A stretch of DNA of 64,000 nucleotides from Desulfovibrio sp. (GCF_019422935.1 NZ_JAHZCJ010000003.1:124001-188000), one strand, 5' to 3'; shown: positions 26,654 through 36,348, numbered from the stretch's first letter. Notes: a model not told the origin generated them from the letters alone. Made by a program: numbers and translations.

Positions 26654-27487
26654 TTATTCCTGCGCAGGCAGGCCGAAAAACCGGCGGGCATTGTCGCCGC
26701 AGGTGCGCCAGAGTTCTTCGGGATTTTCTCCCCGCGCTTCGGCCATGGCCCGCACGGTAAACACCGTATAGGACGGCTCGTTGCGTTTGCCGCGCCACGG
26801 CAGGGGCGCAAGATAGGGGGCATCGGTTTCCAGCAACAGGCGGTCGGCGGGGATAAGAGCCACGGCCTCGCGCAGGGCCTCATTGGCCTTGTAGGTGACC
26901 GGGCCGGGAATGGATATGTGCCACCCGTTGCGCAGGATGCGCCGCGCAATTTCCGGCCCCTGACCAAAGCAGTGCCACAGGAGGGGATACCCGGCAAAGC
27001 CCTCGGCCTCCAGCGTCATGAGCGTTTCTTCCTCTGCCTCGCGACAGTGAATGACCACCGGACGTTCCACGGCACGGGCCAGAATAAGCTGATCACGCAG
27101 GGCCTGATACTGGATTTCCTTCGGGCAGTCGGGCCAGTAAAAATCCAGCCCTATCTCGCCCACGGCCTTGAGCCGGGGGTCAGCGGCAAAGGCCGCGCGC
27201 ATGGCGGCAAGGCGCTCCTGCGTACACTTCTGCCCATCGCAGGGGTGTATACCCATAAGAAAAAATACCTCAGGGTGGGCGTCAAAATAAGCACGGCGGG
27301 CATGATACTCTTCCGGCCCCAAAAAAACGTTGCCCACCTGGGCAATACCTGCCGCGTGGGCGCGTTCAAGCACGGCATCGCGATCCGCATCAAATTCCTG
27401 ACCATCAAGGTGCGCGTGGCTGTCCACCCCGGCAAGGGGCAGGGCCAGAGTCAGGGGATCAATGCGAACGGCTGATTTTTTCGACAT
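26654..27487 (-). CDS. TatD-family metal-dependent hydrolase
   Basis: A 277-aa amidohydrolase-fold protein with all expected metal ligands: DSHAHLD at the N-terminus, the Glu in VGEIGLDFYWP, VIHCREAEEE, the His in LLWHCFGQG, and LLLETDAPYLAP. TatD proteins are DNases or exonucleases and may also act as D-aminoacyl-tRNA or quality-control enzymes; the exact role varies. It lies 252 nt upstream of gcvT on the same strand but is probably a separate unit. Confidence 0.9.
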   Translation of the reverse strand: MSKKSAVRIDPLTLALPLAGVDSHAHLDGQEFDADRDAVLERAHAAGIAQVGNVFLGPEEYHARRAYFDAHPEVFFLMGIHPCDGQKCTQERLAAMRAAFAADPRLKAVGEIGLDFYWPDCPKEIQYQALRDQLILARAVERPVVIHCREAEEETLMTLEAEGFAGYPLLWHCFGQGPEIARRILRNGWHISIPGPVTYKANEALREAVALIPADRLLLETDAPYLAPLPWRGKRNEPSYTVFTVRAMAEARGENPEELWRTCGDNARRFFGLPAQE

Positions 27488-27578
27488 GGTTTACCTCGCG
27501 GCCGATACATAGCAACGGGCGCAGGCGAAAGGCAAGGGGCAAGTCCTGGGCAGCAGACACCACCGTCTCCAACCGCCA

Positions 27579-27607
27579 TTGCAAAGCCCGGACAATGGGG
27601 CTATGCT
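27579..27607 (+). promoter_or_regulatory. Candidate sigma-70 promoter for the UDP-sugar decarboxylase gene
   Basis: TTGCAA (27579-27584) and TATGCT (27602-27607) are spaced 17 nt. Transcription would start near 27614, about 46 nt before the ATG. Confidence 0.45.
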
Positions 27608-27659
27608 TTGGGGGATTTGCCAGTTTTTACTGGCTTCCTATACTTTTTTCGGGGGAATC

Positions 27660-28616
27660 ATGCATCTCCGCAAACGCATTCTTGTCACCGGCGGTTCTGG
27701 CTTTTTGGGTTCGCAACTGTGCGAACGCCTGCTCAACGAAGGGCACGAAGTGCTCTGCGTGGACAATTTCTTTTCCAGCGCACGCGCCAACGTGGAAGCG
27801 CTCATGGATAACCGCAGGTTTGAGCTTATCCGCCACGACGTGACATTTCCCCTCTTTGTAGAGGTGGATGAAATTTACAATCTGGCCTGTCCGGCTTCGC
27901 CCATCCATTATCAGCACGATCCGGTGCAGACCATCAAGACCTGCGTCCACGGCGCGATCAATATGCTGGGTCTGGCCAAGAGGCTTGGCGCACGCATTTA
28001 TCAGGCATCCACCAGCGAAGTGTACGGCGACCCCGAGATGCATCCGCAGCAGGAAAGCTACTGGGGCCATGTGAACCCCAACGGCATCCGCTCCTGCTAC
28101 GACGAAGGCAAGCGCTGTGCCGAAGCCCTGTTCTTTGCCTACTGGCGCCAGGGCGGCCTGCCCATCAAGGTGGGACGCATCTTCAATACCTACGGGCCCA
28201 AGATGCACCCCAACGATGGCCGCGTGGTCTCCAACTTCATCATTCAGGCGCTCAAGGGCGAAGCTATCACCATTTACGGCGATGGCTCACAGACCCGCTC
28301 CTTCTGCTATGTGGACGACCTGGTGGAATGCATGATCCGCTTCATGGCCTCGCCCGATGATTTTGTGGGCCCCATGAACATGGGCAACCCCGGCGAGTTC
28401 ACCATCCGCGAACTGGCTGAAAAGGTCGTGGAAATGACCGGCAGCAAATCCGTGATTTCTTACGAACCCCTGCCCGGCGACGACCCCAAGCAGCGCAAGC
28501 CCGACATCACCCTGGCCCGTGAAAAACTTGGTTGGGAACCCAAGGTTGCCCTTGAAGAAGGTCTGGTAAAAACCATCGCCTACTTTGAAAAGCAGATGAA
28601 AGACGGCCTGGCGTAG
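27660..28616 (+). CDS. UDP-glucuronate decarboxylase (UDP-xylose synthase family)
   Basis: A 318-aa short-chain dehydrogenase/reductase-type nucleotide-sugar enzyme. The NAD-binding loop is [10 protein letters not shown]. The catalytic triad region has [14 protein letters not shown] and the YxxxK in [11 protein letters not shown]. The conserved [22 protein letters not shown] block identifies the UXS subgroup, which converts UDP-glucuronate to UDP-xylose. It probably feeds surface polysaccharide synthesis. It lies only 14 nt before the Hyf-like operon, so some co-transcription is possible, though the functions look unrelated. Confidence 0.92.
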   Translation: MHLRKRILVTGGSGFLGSQLCERLLNEGHEVLCVDNFFSSARANVEALMDNRRFELIRHDVTFPLFVEVDEIYNLACPASPIHYQHDPVQTIKTCVHGAINMLGLAKRLGARIYQASTSEVYGDPEMHPQQESYWGHVNPNGIRSCYDEGKRCAEALFFAYWRQGGLPIKVGRIFNTYGPKMHPNDGRVVSNFIIQALKGEAITIYGDGSQTRSFCYVDDLVECMIRFMASPDDFVGPMNMGNPGEFTIRELAEKVVEMTGSKSVISYEPLPGDDPKQRKPDITLAREKLGWEPKVALEEGLVKTIAYFEKQMKDGLA

Positions 28617-28630
28617 GTATTCCGGCAGTC

Positions 28631-30691
28631 ATGTTCCTTTTTATCACGGCCATCGGCATATTGGCGGCAACAGCCGCCCTGTGCGCACTCCTGGCCGTGC
28701 GCCCGCCCTCAAAGGCAACCGGACGCGCGGCCAATGCGGCTGGCGTTATCGGGGCCTTTGCGGGCTGTTTTGTCGGCTTGTGCGCTCTTGCTTCCGGCCC
28801 GTGGGCCGGGCAGGAGAGCCTGCGTCTGCCTCTGGCCTTGCCCGTGGGCTCCTGCGCCTTGGGCATGGATGCCCTGAGCCGCCTGTTTTTGCTGCCAGTG
28901 TTTGGTCTGGGTTTTGTCTGCGCCGCCTCGGGCGGCATTGCCCTGCGGCATGAAGAACCGGAGCGCCACAATCTTGCGGCGCACTGGTTCTTTTTTCATA
29001 TGCTGCTCATTGGCCTTGCCCTTGTCATGACAGCGCGCGATGCCGTGCTGTTCATGCTGGCGTGGGAAATCATGTCGCTGGCGCCCTTCTTTCTTATTGA
29101 TTTCAATGACGGCGACAGCAAGGTGCGCGACGCCTCCTGGGTCTACCTTGTGGCTGCCCACCTGGGCGCTGTGGCCCTCATGGCCTTCTTTACCCTGCTG
29201 TGGCAGGTCACGGGCGATACTTCGCTTGATGCCCTCCAGGGCGGGGCTGTACTTGCGCAGGTGCTCGAGCAGGCGCAAGGCTATTATGGCCCCGGCCTGC
29301 TCACGGCGCTGTTTGTGCTGGCCGTGGCCGGGTTTGGAGCCAAGGCTGGCCTCGCGCCCCTGCACGTATGGCTGCCCGAGGCGCACCCTGCCGCGCCAAG
29401 CCATGTTTCGGCCCTGCTCTCCGGGGCCATGATCAATGCAGGATTTTACGGCATGATCCGGAGCGTGGGCATGTTGGCCCCTGCGGGCGCGGCACCTGAA
29501 TGGTGGGGCTGGGCACTACTGTTGCTGGGCCTTGCCACCGGCCTCATGGGAATTTTAAAGGCCACGGCCCAAAGCAACCTCAAAAGGCTGCTCGCCTATT
29601 CCAGCGTGGAAAACATGGGCCTGATGGTCATGGGGCTGGGCGCCGGGCTTATCGGCCAGAGCTGCGGTAATGCGTGGATTGCTGTACTGGGATTTTCCGG
29701 CGCGCTGCTGCACATGCTCAACCACTCTGCATTCAAGGGGCTGCTCTTCCTGTGCGCGGGCGAAGTGCTGCACTCCACAGGAACCGTGCGCATGCAGCAT
29801 CTGGGCGGGCTGCAAAAACGTCTGCCCCTGCTTGGCGCGGCCTTTGCCATAGGCGCGGCGGCTATTGCCTGCCTGCCGCCTTTTAACGGATTTGCGGGCG
29901 AGCTTGTAATGGGCCTTTCCCTGCTGGACGGCCCAGCACTTTTTGGCGTGGAACGTCAAGTGGGTTTGCTGCTTGCCCTGGCGGGCCTTGCCTGCATCAG
30001 CGGCCTTGCGGCAGCCCTGTACGCCAAGGCCTACGGCATCGCCTTTCTGGGGGAGCCGCGTTCCGGCTTTGCCGCCAGCGTGCATCCGCTTTCCTGGCGC
30101 ACGCTCTGGCCCCTTGCCCTGCCCGCCGCTGTGTGTCTGGCGGGCGGTCTGGCTGCCCCCTGTTTTTTTGATCTGGCAGCAGGGGCGGCGCAAAGCGCCC
30201 TGCCCTTGCCTCCGGCATTTCAGCAAGCTGGCCTGGCTGGCTTGGCGCAGGCGCATATAAGCCTTGCAGCCGTGGCAAAAATCGGCGGAGCCGGACTTGG
30301 ACTGGCCCTGATTATCCTTTTTGTTCGCCGCTGCCTGCTTAAAAAGCGCGCTGTGGAATCCATGCCCACATGGGGTTGTGGCTTTCAGGGCGGATCTGCC
30401 CGCATCCAATACACGGACGCGGCTTTCTCCGAGCCCACGGCAAAAATCTTTGCTCCGGTCATGGGCCTCAAAACCCGCCTGCAACTGGATGACGGTCTGT
30501 TCCCCAAGGGCGGACAACTGAGCGTCACCGCGCCCGACCGCCTGCGCAGCGGCCTGTTTACGCCGCTGTTTGCAGCGGTGGAAACCCTGTGCAATGCCTG
30601 CAAGGTCATCCAGCACGGCAAAATCCACCTGTATATTCTGTATATTCTCGCCACGCTGGTGGCGCTGCTCGTGTGGGGGCTGCACTCATGA
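28631..30691 (+). CDS. HyfB/NuoL-like proton-translocating subunit of an Ehr-type complex
   Basis: A 686-aa membrane protein of the antiporter-like (Proton_antipo_M) family with about sixteen spans. It has family signatures AWEIMSLAPFFLI, GFGAKAGLAPLHVWLPEAHPAAPS, LKRLLAYSSVENMG and HMLNHSAFKGLLFL. The Lys and His residues in these helices form the proton path in complex I and hydrogenase 4. The C-terminus contains the MPTWGCGFQG block also seen in HyfB/HycC. It is the first of six tightly packed genes and ends in an ATGA overlap with the next. Confidence 0.92.
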   Translation: MFLFITAIGILAATAALCALLAVRPPSKATGRAANAAGVIGAFAGCFVGLCALASGPWAGQESLRLPLALPVGSCALGMDALSRLFLLPVFGLGFVCAASGGIALRHEEPERHNLAAHWFFFHMLLIGLALVMTARDAVLFMLAWEIMSLAPFFLIDFNDGDSKVRDASWVYLVAAHLGAVALMAFFTLLWQVTGDTSLDALQGGAVLAQVLEQAQGYYGPGLLTALFVLAVAGFGAKAGLAPLHVWLPEAHPAAPSHVSALLSGAMINAGFYGMIRSVGMLAPAGAAPEWWGWALLLLGLATGLMGILKATAQSNLKRLLAYSSVENMGLMVMGLGAGLIGQSCGNAWIAVLGFSGALLHMLNHSAFKGLLFLCAGEVLHSTGTVRMQHLGGLQKRLPLLGAAFAIGAAAIACLPPFNGFAGELVMGLSLLDGPALFGVERQVGLLLALAGLACISGLAAALYAKAYGIAFLGEPRSGFAASVHPLSWRTLWPLALPAAVCLAGGLAAPCFFDLAAGAAQSALPLPPAFQQAGLAGLAQAHISLAAVAKIGGAGLGLALIILFVRRCLLKKRAVESMPTWGCGFQGGSARIQYTDAAFSEPTAKIFAPVMGLKTRLQLDDGLFPKGGQLSVTAPDRLRSGLFTPLFAAVETLCNACKVIQHGKIHLYILYILATLVALLVWGLHS

Positions 30692-31635
30692 AAGCCGAGC
30701 TTGCAGTCTATCTTACGCAGTTCGCCCTGTCCCTGATTCTGGCCCCCCTGCTGCCCGGCATCATCAACCGGGTCAAGGCCAAATTTGCCGGACGCCACGG
30801 CAAGCCCGTGCTGCAAACCTACTATGATATCGCCAAACTGCTGCGCAAGGGCGAGGTAATCAGCCGCACATCCACATGGATATTTGCCGCCGCCCCCTCC
30901 ATATCCCTGGCAGGCGTCATCTGCGCGCTGGCCCTGCTACCCCTCGGCGGCGCGGTTTCGCCCTTGGCCTTTGCGGGCGACTTTGTGCTGGCAGCCTATC
31001 TGCTGGGCATGGGGCGCTTTGCCGTCATGCTTGGCGCGCTGGATACAGGCTCGGCATTTGAAGGCATGGGCGCAAGCCGCGAGGCCACATTCTCCGCCCT
31101 TGCGGAACCCGTATTTTTTCTGGCGCTCATGGTACTTACAAGCCTGTGCCTCGGCCTTGGCCATAGCACGGAAACAGCTTTCAGCCTCTCCACCATGTTT
31201 GGCGGGCAGACCGCCGGGGCATGGCTGACAGGCAAGGGGGAGCTGCTGCTCCTGCCCGTGATCTTTTTTGTGCTGCTGCTGGTGGAAAACTGCCGCATCC
31301 CGGTGGACGACCCCAACACGCACCTTGAACTGACCATGATCCATGAGGTCATGGTGCTTGACCATTCCGGCCCCAATCTGGCCCTGATACTTTACGGCGC
31401 TGCCCTCAAGCTGTGGTTTTTCGCCGCGCTCATCGCGGGCCTGATCACTCCTGCGCTGCCCCTGTGGGAGCAACTGGGCGTGCGCCTTGGCATTGTGCTG
31501 CTGCTGGCCGTGGTTGTGGGCATTGTGGAATCCATCATGGCCCGCCTGCGCATGGAGCGCGTACCCTATCTGCTGGGTGCAGCAGCGGGCATGGGCATGC
31601 TCACGCTTATTCTGACCCAGGCGAGGTTGCCATGA
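30688..31635 (+). CDS. HyfC/NuoH-like membrane subunit of the Ehr-type complex
   Basis: A 315-aa membrane protein resembling HyfC/HycD/NuoH, which links the hydrophilic arm to the proton-pumping arm. Conserved features are GIINRVKAKFAGRHGKPVLQTYYDIAKLL split across the first loop, GMGASREATFSALAEP, VENCRIPVDDPNTHLELTMIHEV and HSGPNLAL. The Glu and Asp residues of these loops are typical. Its ATG overlaps the stop of the previous gene and its stop overlaps the next start, both as ATGA. Confidence 0.93.
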   Translation: MKAELAVYLTQFALSLILAPLLPGIINRVKAKFAGRHGKPVLQTYYDIAKLLRKGEVISRTSTWIFAAAPSISLAGVICALALLPLGGAVSPLAFAGDFVLAAYLLGMGRFAVMLGALDTGSAFEGMGASREATFSALAEPVFFLALMVLTSLCLGLGHSTETAFSLSTMFGGQTAGAWLTGKGELLLLPVIFFVLLLVENCRIPVDDPNTHLELTMIHEVMVLDHSGPNLALILYGAALKLWFFAALIAGLITPALPLWEQLGVRLGIVLLLAVVVGIVESIMARLRMERVPYLLGAAAGMGMLTLILTQARLP

Positions 31636-32255
31636 CCACGCTTTTGCAATCCTGTCTTTTCCTTCTGGTATTGAGCAATTTTCTGCTGCTCGGAACGCGC
31701 CGCGTTGCGGGCATGACGCGCCTGACAGCCTTTCAGGGGCTGCTACTGGCGGCCCTGCTGCTGAGCCTTGATCACGCCCTGCTGGCCGGTGCTGTGTTGC
31801 TGATCAAGGGCGCGTTGCTGCCCGGTTTGCTGTGGCGCACCCAAAAACGGCTGCCCGCCGATGCCCTGATCTGCCCGGCCCGCCGCGTGGGTTTTGGCGT
31901 GCTGGCAGGCATGGCCGGTCTGGTATTTTCCATCTGGCTGGACGGCAAGCTGGTCATGCCGCTGGGGCTTTATCCCCCATTGTTGCTGCCCACCGGGCTG
32001 GCAACGCTTTTTTGCGGTTTTATCCTCATTGTGGGGCGCATCAAGGCCATCACCCAGGTCATCGGCTATCTGGTGGCGGAAAACGGCATTTTTCTGCTGG
32101 GCGTGCCGCTCATGACAGGCGGCACGGTATGGTTTGAACTGGCCCTCCTGCTGGACGTTTTTGTGGCCGTGTTTGTTATGGGCATAGCCATCAACCATAT
32201 CAGCGATTCCTTCGCCTCCATTGACGTGGCGCGGTTCCGCAGCCTCAGGGATTAG
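31632..32255 (+). CDS. HyfE-like membrane subunit of the Ehr-type complex
   Basis: A 207-aa hydrophobic protein with about six spans, matching HyfE in length and position. The end of the sequence has GYLVAENGIFLLGVPL, similar to the NuoK-like motif with a membrane Glu. Its likely role is a small proton-channel subunit. It overlaps the preceding gene by four bases and is followed after nine bases by the NuoN-like gene. Confidence 0.88.
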   Translation: MTTLLQSCLFLLVLSNFLLLGTRRVAGMTRLTAFQGLLLAALLLSLDHALLAGAVLLIKGALLPGLLWRTQKRLPADALICPARRVGFGVLAGMAGLVFSIWLDGKLVMPLGLYPPLLLPTGLATLFCGFILIVGRIKAITQVIGYLVAENGIFLLGVPLMTGGTVWFELALLLDVFVAVFVMGIAINHISDSFASIDVARFRSLRD

Positions 32256-32264
32256 GACGAGCGC

Positions 32265-33761
32265 ATGCTGACAGCACTTCTTTTCATTCCCCTGTGCGCA
32301 GGCTGCATCATGCTGCTCTGGGGCCGCGCCGTCATCTGCCGCCTCGGCCTGCCGCTTACGGCACTGGCGCACACAGCCCTTGCCGCTTCAATTGCCGTCA
32401 AGGTCGCGCGCGGAGAAGCGCCCTCTGAACTTGGCGGCCTGCTGGCCCCGGACGCTTTGGGCGTGCTGTTTCTGATGCTGGCGAGCCTGCTGTTTCTGGC
32501 CGCGTCGTTCTATGCAGTGCATTACCTGCGGGAAGAAGAGCGCATCGGCGAACACACCAACATTCTGGATCATGGCCGCTTCACCAACGCCCCGGAGCGC
32601 CGCTTCACGGCCTGTCTGTGCTTTTTTCTCGGGGCCATGACGCTTGTGACCATCACGCCGCACATGGGCGCGCAGTGGGTGGGTATTGAGGCGACCACCC
32701 TTTCCAGCGCCCAGCTCATTTATTTTCACCGTCACAAGAGTTCGCTGGAAGCCACCTGGAAGTACCTGATCATATGCTCCGTGGGCATTGCCCTGGCCCT
32801 GCTGGGCAACATATTGCTTTCCGTGTCGTTCCACGGTGCGGAAGGAGCTGCTGGCGCAGCTGACGGCATGGATCAGGTGGGCTGGTTTGTGCGCAACGCG
32901 GCACTTGCTGAACCCACATGGCTCAAGGCGGCTTTTGTTTTTCTGCTGGTGGGCTACGGCACTAAAATGGGCCTTGCCCCTCTGCACAACTGGCTGCCCG
33001 ATGCACACAGTCAGGCGCCTTCGCTGGTTTCGGCCCTGCTTTCTGGCGCATTGCTCAACTGCGCCATGCTGGGCATGCTGCGCGGGCACCAGATCATGCT
33101 GGCTGCGGGGCTTGGTGGGCTTTCGGGCGGCATGCTCATGTTTTTCGGTATTCTTTCGCTCATGACAGCCGCCATCTTTATTGTGGGGCAAGGCCACTAC
33201 AAGCGCATGCTGGCCTATTCCAGCGTTGAGCACATGGGCATTCTGGCTCTGGGCATAGGCGTGGGCGGCGTGGCAGTGCCCGGCGCAATGCTGCATGCGG
33301 TCTGCCATTCGCTCACCAAGTGCATGCTCTTTCTGCTTTCTGGCAATATTCTTGCCCGCTACCACACCTATTCCAGCTATGATGTGCACGGCATGCGCTG
33401 GACCATGCCCGCTACGGCGGCGCTTTGGACAGCAGGATTTCTGGCTGTGGCCGGTTCGCCGCCCTTTGGGCTTTTTGTCAGCGAGCTGCTCATCTTCAAG
33501 GGCATGCTGGCAGCAGACCTGCCTTGGCTTTCCGCCGGATATCTGGTGCTGCTGGCCATAATATTTGTGGGGCTTTCCGTGTCGGTTCTGCGCATGGTGC
33601 AGGGCAACCGCCCCGTGGATCTGCCGCCCGCAAACTCCGAGCCAGTGTTGAGCGTCCTGCCGCCTCTGGTGCTGGGGCTGACCGTGCTGACTCTGGGCCT
33701 GTGGATTCCCGACTGGCTGTGGAATTTTCTTAACCGCGCCGCTGCGCTCATAGGCGCGTAA
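32265..33761 (+). CDS. HyfF/NuoN-like proton-translocating subunit of the Ehr-type complex
   Basis: A 498-aa antiporter-like membrane protein with about fourteen spans. Motifs include MGAQWVGIEATTLSSA, GYGTKMGLAPLHNWLPDAHSQAPS, YKRMLAYSSVEHMG and AVCHSLTKCMLFLLSGN. It most resembles HyfF. Together with the HyfB-like protein the complex has two antiporter-type modules; no HyfD-like third copy is present in this operon. Confidence 0.92.
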   Translation: MLTALLFIPLCAGCIMLLWGRAVICRLGLPLTALAHTALAASIAVKVARGEAPSELGGLLAPDALGVLFLMLASLLFLAASFYAVHYLREEERIGEHTNILDHGRFTNAPERRFTACLCFFLGAMTLVTITPHMGAQWVGIEATTLSSAQLIYFHRHKSSLEATWKYLIICSVGIALALLGNILLSVSFHGAEGAAGAADGMDQVGWFVRNAALAEPTWLKAAFVFLLVGYGTKMGLAPLHNWLPDAHSQAPSLVSALLSGALLNCAMLGMLRGHQIMLAAGLGGLSGGMLMFFGILSLMTAAIFIVGQGHYKRMLAYSSVEHMGILALGIGVGGVAVPGAMLHAVCHSLTKCMLFLLSGNILARYHTYSSYDVHGMRWTMPATAALWTAGFLAVAGSPPFGLFVSELLIFKGMLAADLPWLSAGYLVLLAIIFVGLSVSVLRMVQGNRPVDLPPANSEPVLSVLPPLVLGLTVLTLGLWIPDWLWNFLNRAAALIGA

Positions 33762-33820
33762 GCGCCAAAGGCTGATGCCAAAACCCGCCGGGTTTTGCGC
33801 TGCCAACGGTGAGAGGGCCG

Positions 33821-35368
33821 ATGCTATTCGATTACCGCGATACCGTGCCGCTGTCGGGCATGCCCCCGGTTTCTGCTGAAGAACTGGGAGCTTTTGTGCG
33901 CCGCTACATTGCCGAAGGCTGGCGTCTGCTGACCCTGTTCGGCCTGCCGGAATCTTCGGACGAAAACGCCTCTGCGGGACTGTGCTGCGTTCTGGCTCAG
34001 GACAGTTCGCACTATCTTGCCGCCATGCGCACCGCCCCCTTGCAGTCCTATTCTTCCATGACGCCCGCCACGCCTCAGACACATCTGTTTGAGCGCGAAA
34101 TATTTGAACAATGGGGCATCCGGCCCGAAGGACATCCCTGGCTCAAGCCTGTACGCCGCATCCCGGACGCCGCCGAAGCCAATGCCAGAACGCAAGCTGA
34201 TGGCGGCTCGCTTGCCACGGTGCCTGGCCAGGCGGCCCAGCCCTATCCCTTCTACAGGGTTGAAGGCGAAGAAATCCACGAAGTTGCCGTTGGCCCCGTA
34301 CATGCCGGGGTTATTGAGCCGGGTCATTTCCGCTTTCAGTGCCACGGCGAAAACGTGCTGAACCTTGAGATTGCTCTGGGTTATCAGCACCGTGGACTTG
34401 AACGCATGCTTGTGAGCGGCCCCCTTGCCCGTTGCCTGCCCCTGCTGGAATGCGCCGCAGGCGATACAACCATAGGGCATGCCACAGCCCATTGCGTACT
34501 GATCGAACGCTTGGCGGGCTGCGTGGTCGGCCCGCGCGCTCACCGTTTGCGGAGGGTGGGCCTTGAACTTGAGCGCCTTGCCAACCACACGGGCGACCTT
34601 GGGGCCATTGCCGGGGATACGGGCTTTTTGCCCACCGCCTCGTGGAATGGCCGCATACGCGGTGATTTTCTCAACACCACGGCCTGCCTGTGCGGCAACC
34701 GGTTTGGCCGGGGGCTGCTGCGCCCCGGCGGCACGGCCTACGATCTTGACGCGGAAGGCTGCGCAGACATGCTTGCGCGCATCAAGGCGGCAGGACGAGA
34801 CGTGCGAGGCGCTGTGGACGTGATGCTGCATACCGAGAGCGTGCTTGAGCGCCTCACGGGCACAGGCTACGTCAGCAGGGAAACCGCCCAGAATCTCGGG
34901 CTTGTGGGCATGGCCGCGCGGGCCAGCGGACTCAAAATTGACGCGCGTTTCCACTTTCCCCTTGCCGATCTGCCCACCAGGGACTGCGCGCCCCGAGTTG
35001 AAACCACGGGCGACGTTCTGGCCCGCACCCTCGTGCGCAGCAAGGAGATTGACGATTCCCTGCGCCTGCTCAAGGCGGATATTTCCACTCTCGCCAACTT
35101 GCCGCCCCTTGCGGAACAGCCAGACGCCGAGGGCCTTGCCAACATGCCGCCCGAAACCCTCGCCGTATCGCAGGTTGAGGGCTGGCGCGGCGAAATCTGC
35201 CATGTGGCCGTGACCGGGCCTGACGGCAAATTTTTGGCCTACAAGACCATTGATCCTTCGTTCCACAACTGGCCCGGCCTTGCCATGGCCCTGCGCGGCA
35301 ACCAGATTTCCGACTTCCCGCTCTGCAACAAGAGTTTCAACCTCTCGTACTGCGGATACGATCTGTGA
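33821..35368 (+). CDS. HyfG/HycE-like large subunit lacking the usual NiFe cysteine ligands
   Basis: A 515-aa fusion of a NuoC-like domain (about residues 1-120, with FEREIFEQWGIRPEGHPWL) and a NuoD/NiFe-large-subunit domain. GYQHRGLERML is a normal family block. Where NiFe hydrogenases have RxCGxC, this protein reads LLECAAGDTTIGHATAHC (about residues 208-225), with only one cysteine near the expected place. Where they have DPCxxC near the C-terminus, it ends CNKSFNLSYCGYDL. So a standard NiFe site is not expected. It matches the energy-converting hydrogenase-related (Ehr) idea. ATG 33821 was chosen over a GTG 12 bases upstream for its position after AGAGG. Confidence 0.9.
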   Translation: MLFDYRDTVPLSGMPPVSAEELGAFVRRYIAEGWRLLTLFGLPESSDENASAGLCCVLAQDSSHYLAAMRTAPLQSYSSMTPATPQTHLFEREIFEQWGIRPEGHPWLKPVRRIPDAAEANARTQADGGSLATVPGQAAQPYPFYRVEGEEIHEVAVGPVHAGVIEPGHFRFQCHGENVLNLEIALGYQHRGLERMLVSGPLARCLPLLECAAGDTTIGHATAHCVLIERLAGCVVGPRAHRLRRVGLELERLANHTGDLGAIAGDTGFLPTASWNGRIRGDFLNTTACLCGNRFGRGLLRPGGTAYDLDAEGCADMLARIKAAGRDVRGAVDVMLHTESVLERLTGTGYVSRETAQNLGLVGMAARASGLKIDARFHFPLADLPTRDCAPRVETTGDVLARTLVRSKEIDDSLRLLKADISTLANLPPLAEQPDAEGLANMPPETLAVSQVEGWRGEICHVAVTGPDGKFLAYKTIDPSFHNWPGLAMALRGNQISDFPLCNKSFNLSYCGYDL

Positions 35369-35377
35369 GGCTTTGAC

Positions 35378-36133
35378 ATGCTGCGTATTATCAAGGAACG
35401 CCTGCACCAGAAATACCGCACCCTGGATTACCCCAAACTCCAGCCCTCGCTTTCGCCCAGGTATCTGGGCAGGCCGGAGCTTGCGCAGGTTTCCTGCGGC
35501 TCGTGCCGCGCCTGCTACGCGGCCTGCCCCGCTGGCGCATTGCTGCCCACCGCTGGCGCGGAAGACGGCACTCCCACGCTGGACATGGGGCGCTGCACCT
35601 TTTGCGGCGCATGCCGTGCCGCCTGCCCCAAGGGAGCCTTTACCTTTACCGGCCAGCACCGCATGGCATCCTTTACCCGCGAGGGCCTGCTGGTGGTTCC
35701 CGGTCAGCCTTTCGCAGAGCAGCCCACGCCGCCAAGGTTTTCCCTGTTCCGCCGCTCGCTCAAACTGCGGCAGGTCAGCGCCGCAGGCTGCAACGCCTGC
35801 GAAGCCGACAGCAACGTGCTCACCACTCTGGTGTTTGACCTTGGGCGCTTTGGCATCGATTTTGTGGCCTCGCCCCGCCATGCCGACGGTATTGCCGTAA
35901 CCGGCCCGGTTTCGGAAAACATGCGGCTGGCCCTGCTTGATACTTTCAAGGCCACTCCCCAGCCGCGCATTGTTATTGCCGTGGGGGCCTGCGCAATTTC
36001 CGGCGGTCTGTTCCGCGAAAGCGATCAGTGCAACCGTGGCGTGAGCGAACTGCTGCCCGTGGATCTGTACATTCCCGGCTGCCCGCCCAATCCGTGGACA
36101 ATTCTTGACGGTCTGACCTCACTGCAAAAATAA
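35378..36133 (+). CDS. Ferredoxin-NuoB fusion subunit of the Ehr-type complex (HyfH-HyfI-like)
   Basis: A 251-aa protein joining two subunits that are usually separate. Residues about 35-90 hold two 4Fe-4S motifs, CGSCRACYAACP and CTFCGACRAACP, as in HycF/HyfH/NuoI. Residues about 125-251 form a NuoB/HycG-like small subunit with its proximal-cluster cysteines in AAGCNACEADSNV, VGACAISGG and PGCPPNPW. GAGG lies seven bases before ATG 35378. All iron-sulfur ligands are intact, so electron transfer is likely retained although the partner large subunit lacks NiFe ligands. Confidence 0.92.
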   Translation: MLRIIKERLHQKYRTLDYPKLQPSLSPRYLGRPELAQVSCGSCRACYAACPAGALLPTAGAEDGTPTLDMGRCTFCGACRAACPKGAFTFTGQHRMASFTREGLLVVPGQPFAEQPTPPRFSLFRRSLKLRQVSAAGCNACEADSNVLTTLVFDLGRFGIDFVASPRHADGIAVTGPVSENMRLALLDTFKATPQPRIVIAVGACAISGGLFRESDQCNRGVSELLPVDLYIPGCPPNPWTILDGLTSLQK

Positions 36134-36238
36134 CGCCCCCAAGCCGCCGGATTTGCTGATTTCAAACCCGCCACGATACTTCTTCGGCCACGCCGCAGGG
36201 AGCAAAAAACTGCTCGCCTTGCCGCGTTTTCCCCAGAC

Positions 36239-36266
36239 TTGCCTTAATCTGCATAATGATTATAGT
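36239..36266 (+). promoter_or_regulatory. Candidate promoter for the Tim44-like gene
   Basis: TTGCCT (36239-36244) and TATAGT (36261-36266) are spaced 16 nt in a locally AT-rich part of the 215-nt gap. Transcription would start about 75 nt before the ATG. Confidence 0.4.
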
Positions 36267-36348
36267 AGATAAGGCTTGTACAGAAAGTACTACCCGGTCA
36301 AATCGCCACTCAAGGAGATGACCAACACCGCCCTTATGGGAGATGTTC

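Noticed and set aside
33824..35881. Minus-strand open frame of 685 codons opposite the HyfG-like gene
   Set aside because: The plus-strand frame encodes a clear NuoC/NuoD-type protein; the opposite frame has no recognisable motif.
28631..36133. Calling the operon a true NiFe hydrogenase 4
   Set aside because: The large subunit lacks RxCGxC and DPCxxC, so an Ehr-type label is better supported.
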